Program-made: the position numbers and the translations under genes | The notes under the pieces: generated by a model | What the model was told of the DNA's origin: nothing | Database searches by the model: none | What the model saw: only the letters and a program-made list of their open reading frames with translations | Shown here: piece after piece, positions 5,112 to 7,869 of the stretch | How the letters are laid out: each line of letters begins with the position of its first letter | Position numbering within the stretch: the first letter of the stretch is position 1 | Assembly: GCA_902803675.1 (NCBI GenBank) | Contig: CADCQZ010000137.1 | Span: 1 to 7,869 of the forward strand | Length of the DNA: 7,869 nucleotides | From: an uncultured Eubacteriales bacterium | GTDB lineage: Bacteria; Bacillota_A; Clostridia; Christensenellales; Aristaeellaceae | Direction of reading: 5' to 3'

Positions 5112-6197
5112 ATGGACGCGAAAAAGACGCCCCTGTACGACGCTCATGTGAGAGCCGGCGGCAAAATGGTGGAGTTCGGCGGGTACTGCCTCCCGGTCCA
5201 GTATGGTACCGGAGTGATCCGGGAACACATGGCCGTGCGCACGGCCTGCGGGCTGTTCGACGTATCCCATATGGGCGAAGTGCTGGTGGAAGGCGGGGGC
5301 GCGGTCGGGTATCTCAACCATCTGCTGACCAACGACTACACCGTCATGCGCCCGGGGCAGTGCCGCTACAGCCCCATGTGCCGGGAGGACGGGGGCACGG
5401 TGGACGACCTGATCGTGTACAAAAATACGGATACTTCCTATTTCGTGGTGGTGAACGCCTCCAACAAGGACAAGGACGTCGCATGGATGCGGGCCCACCT
5501 GACGGAGGATGTCACCGTCACCGACGTATCCGACCGGTACGCCCAGATCGCCCTGCAGGGCCCGAAGGCGGAAGCGGTCCTCCGGCGGCTCACCGACACG
5601 GTCCCGGAAAAATACTACACGGCCCTGTTCGACACCGTTATCCTGGATATCCCCTGCATCCTGAGCCGCACCGGCTACACCGGGGAGGACGGTTTCGAGA
5701 TCTATCTGCCCCCCGACCGGGCGGAGGACATGTGGAACGCCCTGACGGACGCTGGGAAAGAGGACGGGCTCATCCCCTGCGGGCTCGGCGCCCGGGACAC
5801 CCTGAGGCTGGAGGCGTCCATGCCCCTGTACGGGCACGAGCTGGGGGATGACATCACGCCGCTGGAAGCGGGGCTGGGAGCCTTCGTGAAGCTGGGCAAG
5901 CCGGGATTCATCGGCCGGGATGAACTGCTCGCCCATCAAGTCCCCTCCCGGCACCGGGTGGGCCTGAAGATCACCTCCCGGGGCATCGCGAGGGAGCACC
6001 AGGAAGTGTTCATGGACGGTGAGCGCGTGGGCATGACCACCTCCGGCACCCATCTGCCCTTCCTCAACGGCGCCTTCGCCATGGCCCTGGTGAGCGCGGA
6101 CGTGCCCAAGGAGGGCGCCCGCCTCGAGGTGGACGTGCGGGGCCGCCGGGTGGAAGCCGTGACCGTGCCCCTCCCCTTCTACAGGCGGCCCAGGTGA
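5112..6197 (+). CDS. gcvT: Glycine cleavage system T protein (aminomethyltransferase)
   Basis: A 361-residue protein of normal length. It takes the aminomethyl group held on lipoyl-H-protein, transfers the one-carbon unit to tetrahydrofolate to give 5,10-methylene-THF, and releases ammonia. The ATG at 5112 is chosen because AGGAGG (5098-5103) precedes it by 8 bases. The longer in-frame opening from 5022 would translate aptamer 2 and is not credible. Visible family motifs are TPLYDAHVRAGGKMVEFGG near the N-terminus, FDVSHMGE (49-56), GGTVDDLIVY (94-103) with the conserved catalytic/folate-binding aspartate at 98/99, RTGYTGEDGFEIY (186-198), and GLGARDTLRLEA...YGHEL (224-244). The C-terminal barrel carries TSGTHLPFLNGAFAMALV. 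It is the first gene of the operon under the glycine riboswitch, and the H-protein gene follows after 58 bases with no terminator visible between. Confidence 0.98.
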   Translation: MDAKKTPLYDAHVRAGGKMVEFGGYCLPVQYGTGVIREHMAVRTACGLFDVSHMGEVLVEGGGAVGYLNHLLTNDYTVMRPGQCRYSPMCREDGGTVDDLIVYKNTDTSYFVVVNASNKDKDVAWMRAHLTEDVTVTDVSDRYAQIALQGPKAEAVLRRLTDTVPEKYYTALFDTVILDIPCILSRTGYTGEDGFEIYLPPDRAEDMWNALTDAGKEDGLIPCGLGARDTLRLEASMPLYGHELGDDITPLEAGLGAFVKLGKPGFIGRDELLAHQVPSRHRVGLKITSRGIAREHQEVFMDGERVGMTTSGTHLPFLNGAFAMALVSADVPKEGARLEVDVRGRRVEAVTVPLPFYRRPR

Positions 6198-6255
6198 CCG
6201 TGCCCGTATCATATGACGTATCCGATCACTAAAATCATATAAGGAGGACCTGACC

Positions 6256-6633
6256 ATGACCAATCCGAAAGACCTTCAGTATACCCGGACCCACGAGTGG
6301 GTGAAGTTCAGCGATGACGGGACCGCCCTGATCGGCATCACCGATTACGCTCAGGACCAGCTGGGAGATCTGGTGTTCGTCAATCTGCCCCTGGCGGGGG
6401 ATCCCGTGACCGCCGGTGAGACCTTTGCCGACGTGGAAAGCGTGAAGGCCGTTTCCGACGTGGTGTCGCCGGTGACGGGCGAGGTGGAGGAAGTCAACGA
6501 GACCCTGGCGGACGAGCCCCAGCGGATGAACCAGGCGCCCTATGACAGCTGGTTCGTCAAGGTGAAGGACATCACCGACAGAACGGAGCTCATGGACGCG
6601 GAGACCTATGAGGCGTATCTGAAGACCTGCTGA
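6256..6633 (+). CDS. gcvH: Glycine cleavage system H protein (lipoyl carrier)
   Basis: A 125-residue lipoyl-domain carrier, normal in size. It shuttles the aminomethyl group from P protein to T protein, and its dihydrolipoyl arm is reoxidised by L protein. RTHEWV (11-16) and [19 protein letters not shown] are the usual N-terminal signatures, and ESVKAVSDV holds the lipoylated lysine at residue 64. [20 protein letters not shown] is the conserved C-terminal half. The start has AAGGAGG at 6241-6247, eight bases upstream. It lies between the T-protein gene and the first P-protein subunit gene, only 19 bases ahead of the latter. Lipoylation enzymes and dihydrolipoamide dehydrogenase are not in the window. 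Confidence 0.98.
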   Translation: MTNPKDLQYTRTHEWVKFSDDGTALIGITDYAQDQLGDLVFVNLPLAGDPVTAGETFADVESVKAVSDVVSPVTGEVEEVNETLADEPQRMNQAPYDSWFVKVKDITDRTELMDAETYEAYLKTC

Positions 6634-6652
6634 CCGTAAGCGGAGGTGGATT

Positions 6653-7869
6653 ATGGCGACCTATGTACCCATCACCCGGGAGGAGGACCGGGCCATGCTG
6701 GAGGCCTGCGGCCTGAAGAGCCTGGAGGACCTCTACGGGGACGTGCCCTCCTCCGTGCGGCTGAAAGAGAAGCTCAAGATCCCCGCGGGCAAAGCGGAGA
6801 TGGAGGTGCGGCGGGAGATGGAGGCGCTGGCCGAAGAAAACACCGTGTTCCCCCACGTGTTCCGCGGCGCCGGGGCCTATAAGCACATGATCCCCGCCAT
6901 CGTGGACACCGTGACGGGGCACGAGGCCTTCCGCACGGCCTACACCCCCTACCAGGCGGAGATCAGCCAGGGCGTGCTCCAGTCCATCTTCGAGTTCCAG
7001 ACGGACATCTGCGAGCTGACGGGCATGGACGCGGCCAACGCCAGCGTATACGACGGGGCCTGCGCCGCGGCGGAGGCCTGCGAGATGTGCCGGGAAAGGA
7101 AGCGCAGCCGGATCCTGGTATCCGGGAGCGTGGACCCGAAGGTGCGGTCCGTCATCGGGACCTACGCCTTCGGGCGGGACGCGCAGGTGGAGGACGTGCC
7201 CGCACCGCTCGGCGTCACCGACGCGGACGCCCTCAGAGAGATGCTCGTGCCCGACGTGAGCTGCCTTGTGGTGCAGCAGCCCAACTATTACGGCTGCCTG
7301 GAGGACCTGGACGATCTGGCGGAGCGGGTCCACGCGTCCGGCGCGCGGCTCATCGTGCACTGTGATCCCATCGCCCTGGCCCTGATCCGCACCCCCGGCG
7401 AGTGCGGCGCGGATATCGCCGTGGGCGAAGGCCAGTCCCTGGGCATCCCCCTCTCCTGGGGCGGCCCCTATCTGGGATTCATGGCCGCCACGGCAAAATT
7501 GATGCGGCGGCTGCCCGGAAGGATCGTGGGCGAAACGACGGACGCCCGGGGGCAGCGGGCCTTCGTGCTGACCCTGCAGGCCAGGGAACAGCACATCCGC
7601 CGGGAAAAGGCGTCCTCCAACATCTGTTCCAACGAGGCGCTGTGCGCCCTGCGCGCCGCCGCCTACCTGAACGCCATGGGTCCCCGGGGCCTGAAGCAGG
7701 CCGCGCTCCAGTGCGTGTCCAAGGCCCACTATCTGAAGGATGCCCTGGTGGAGGCCGGCCTTGAGGCGGTCTATCCGGAACGGGAGTTTTTCCATGAGTT
7801 CGTGACGACGTGCCCGGACGCGGAAAAACTGCTGGACGCCCTGAAAAAGGAAGGCATCCTCGGCGGGCT
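6653..7869 (+). CDS. gcvPA: Glycine dehydrogenase (decarboxylating) subunit 1, 3' end cut by window edge
   Basis: Reading from ATG 6653 (GGAGG at 6642-6646, 6 bases upstream), the frame stays open for 405 codons to the right edge. The family is about 440-450 residues, so only the last few dozen are missing. This is the N-terminal-half subunit of the two-subunit P protein, which decarboxylates glycine and loads the aminomethyl group on H protein. Signatures are FRGAGAYKHMIPAIVD (70-85), TAYTPYQAEISQGVLQ (95-110), FEFQTDICELTGMDAANASV (113-132), YDGACAAAEA, QQPNYYG (208-214), HCDP (236-239), and a block with GEGQSLGIPLSWGGPYLGFM (258-277). RLPGRIVGET and AREQHIRREKASSNICSN follow. The PLP-binding lysine belongs to subunit 2 (gcvPB), expected just downstream. 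The separate-subunit form is usual in Bacillota and some other lineages; many Proteobacteria and eukaryotes have a fused GcvP. Confidence 0.97.
   Translation, partial: MATYVPITREEDRAMLEACGLKSLEDLYGDVPSSVRLKEKLKIPAGKAEMEVRREMEALAEENTVFPHVFRGAGAYKHMIPAIVDTVTGHEAFRTAYTPYQAEISQGVLQSIFEFQTDICELTGMDAANASVYDGACAAAEACEMCRERKRSRILVSGSVDPKVRSVIGTYAFGRDAQVEDVPAPLGVTDADALREMLVPDVSCLVVQQPNYYGCLEDLDDLAERVHASGARLIVHCDPIALALIRTPGECGADIAVGEGQSLGIPLSWGGPYLGFMAATAKLMRRLPGRIVGETTDARGQRAFVLTLQAREQHIRREKASSNICSNEALCALRAAAYLNAMGPRGLKQAALQCVSKAHYLKDALVEAGLEAVYPEREFFHEFVTTCPDAEKLLDALKKEGILGG

Noticed and set aside
6198..6255. A terminator or promoter in the gcvT-gcvH gap
   Set aside because: Apart from a repeated ATCATAT there is no hairpin with U-run and no paired -35/-10; gcvH most likely shares the upstream transcript.
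4935..6263. A 442-codon open frame on the minus strand opposite the riboswitch and gcvT
   Set aside because: Composition is rich in His, Gly, Arg and Val with no family features, and it lies wholly antisense to gcvT and a structured RNA; a GC-driven shadow.
6590..7795. A 401-codon open frame on the minus strand opposite gcvPA
   Set aside because: Antisense to a clear gcvPA coding frame, repetitive Gly/His/Arg composition and no ribosome site of note; a shadow.

Overview
The window reads as a moderately high-GC member of the Bacillota, probably a Clostridia-class gut or rumen type. The evidence is strong AGGAGG-type ribosome binding sites before nearly every gene, clean TTGACA/TATAAT-like promoters, LplB/LplC-type sugar permeases, a tandem glycine riboswitch, and a glycine decarboxylase P-protein made as separate subunits. 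The lineage is an inference; no marker gene is present.

There are three blocks. (1) Minus strand, about 3213 down to 1: a carbohydrate ABC-importer operon in the order LplB-like permease, LplC-like permease, then an extracellular solute-binding protein whose C-terminus lies outside the window. No ATPase is encoded here. Importers of this family commonly share an ATPase encoded elsewhere. (2) Plus strand, 3373 to 4811: a two-gene operon with a 4-base ATGA overlap, encoding a cytoplasmic SGNH-hydrolase-like protein and a short-chain dehydrogenase/reductase. Blocks 1 and 2 diverge from an AT-rich region of about 160 bases that holds two face-to-face promoters and two nearly identical, oppositely oriented LacI-type operators. 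The importer and the two enzymes are therefore probably one sugar-responsive regulon. (3) Plus strand, 4828 to the right edge: the glycine cleavage operon. It has its own promoter, a two-aptamer glycine riboswitch with a readable leader-linker kink-turn, and an expression-platform hairpin, followed by gcvT, gcvH and gcvPA (cut by the window edge). gcvPB, which carries the PLP lysine, is expected just beyond the right edge.

Block 1 plus block 2 suggest uptake of a sugar or oligosaccharide followed by cytoplasmic de-esterification and an NAD(P)-dependent redox step; the substrate cannot be read from the sequence. Block 3 breaks glycine down to CO2, ammonia and a methylene group on tetrahydrofolate, switched by glycine itself.

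I see no convincing undescribed system. The most interesting points are the overlapping face-to-face promoters with paired operators, the roughly 200-residue membrane extension on the LplB-like permease, the absence of a lipobox in the solute-binding protein, and the weak U-tract and embedded Shine-Dalgarno-like sequence in the riboswitch expression platform.
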